Assembly: GCA_963070105.1 (NCBI GenBank)
Contig: OY718804.1
Location: 1,413,720-1,477,719, forward strand
Length of the DNA stretch: 64,000 bases
Reading direction: 5' to 3'
DNA from: Litomosoides sigmodontis
Lineage: Eukaryota > Nematoda > Chromadorea > Rhabditida > Onchocercidae
The position numbers were made by a program, and so were the translations under genes. Each line of letters starts with the position of its first letter. Position 1 is the first letter of the stretch. Shown here in pieces: positions 63,901 through 64,000 of the stretch. The notes below the pieces were generated by a model. It was not told the origin of the DNA. It ran no database searches and worked only from the letters and a program-made list of their open reading frames with translations.

Positions 63901-64000
63901 GTGGGCCGTAAATTCGTACCGATGAGTTTTGTTTGATGACTCTTTGTTGCAGTAATTAGTCAGTAATTAGTATTTTTGTTTCATCAGGAATATGGATGGG
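60964..64000 (+). CDS. SSH: Slingshot-type cofilin phosphatase (3' partial)
   Basis: Exons 60964-61026, 61163-61301, 61562-61787, 61896-62043, 62176-62294, 62619-62725, 62835-62920, 63018-63181, 63466-63612, 63723-63804, 63988-64000 (continues beyond the window); phases close. Slingshot phosphatases activate cofilin/ADF by removing its inhibitory Ser phosphate and so promote actin turnover. Seen: an SSH N-terminal domain (ECYFYVKGTAVILLQP, HLQAMLNILSPQDNLTMAVR, HIFRPVSVQAMWTMFQRLHK); the DEK_C-like helix VDLDEVTSKDIRLK; then the dual-specificity phosphatase domain IFPYLYLGTEWNAC, YIVNVTNEVENFFPA, and the catalytic loop VLVHCKKGISRSSSTVIAFA (HCx5R). The exon at 62619 is read in a frame fixed by phase (WERSTSSCAAETVSDLG), which also matches human slingshot. 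Confidence 0.94.

Noticed and set aside
1..64000. Search by eye for tRNA, rRNA, spliced-leader RNA, CRISPR arrays and intact transposases
   Set aside because: No T-loop/anticodon pattern, rRNA core, repeat-spacer array or DDE/RT domain was recognised. Covariance-model searches were not possible here.

Overview
The window is nuclear DNA from a nematode, most likely a filarial (spirurid) worm. It is AT-rich, the genes are cut into many short exons by small AT-rich introns ending in T-rich CAG/TAG acceptors, and the encoded proteins resemble Caenorhabditis homologues. Thirteen of the fourteen genes were identified by protein family. For each I joined exons so that reading phase closes across every intron; those exon lists are in the entries. 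The species cannot be fixed from the sequence alone.

Left part (1-20.5 kb), genes on both strands: JMJD4-type hydroxylase (+, 5' end cut by the window), a family-16 protein methyltransferase (-), PHF12-type PHD/FHA co-repressor subunit (+), a 5.2-kb low-complexity gap, UNC-119 (+) and a SIRT6-type sirtuin (-).

Right part (22-64 kb), ten consecutive genes all on the + strand: an unrecognised two-module helix-turn-helix / C2HC protein, ALKBH4, APC2, inorganic pyrophosphatase, NSE4, ANKZF1/Vms1, isopentenyl-diphosphate isomerase, SPCS3, USP46 and a slingshot phosphatase (cut at the right edge). Several start codons lie just downstream of a T-rich AG acceptor, as expected for spliced-leader trans-splicing. 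ANKZF1, IDI and SPCS3 are close enough to be a transcription unit.

Functionally the window is a mix of housekeeping and chromatin genes. JMJD4 and ALKBH4 are Fe(II)/2-oxoglutarate oxygenases. PHF12, SIRT6 and perhaps the two-module protein act on chromatin. APC2 and NSE4 act in cell division and genome maintenance. ANKZF1 and SPCS3 act in nascent-protein quality control and secretion, and USP46 in deubiquitination. No rRNA, tRNA, CRISPR array or intact transposon was seen.

Most interesting items: (1) the two-module protein, possibly a domesticated MULE-transposase-type DNA-binding region duplicated in tandem; (2) an antisense fragment of a bacterial/organellar translation initiation factor IF-2 in the pyrophosphatase intron; (3) GC-AG introns forced by reading frame in USP46 and APC2; (4) a three-copy 247-bp repeat in a PHF12 intron, each copy carrying a good cryptic 3' splice site.
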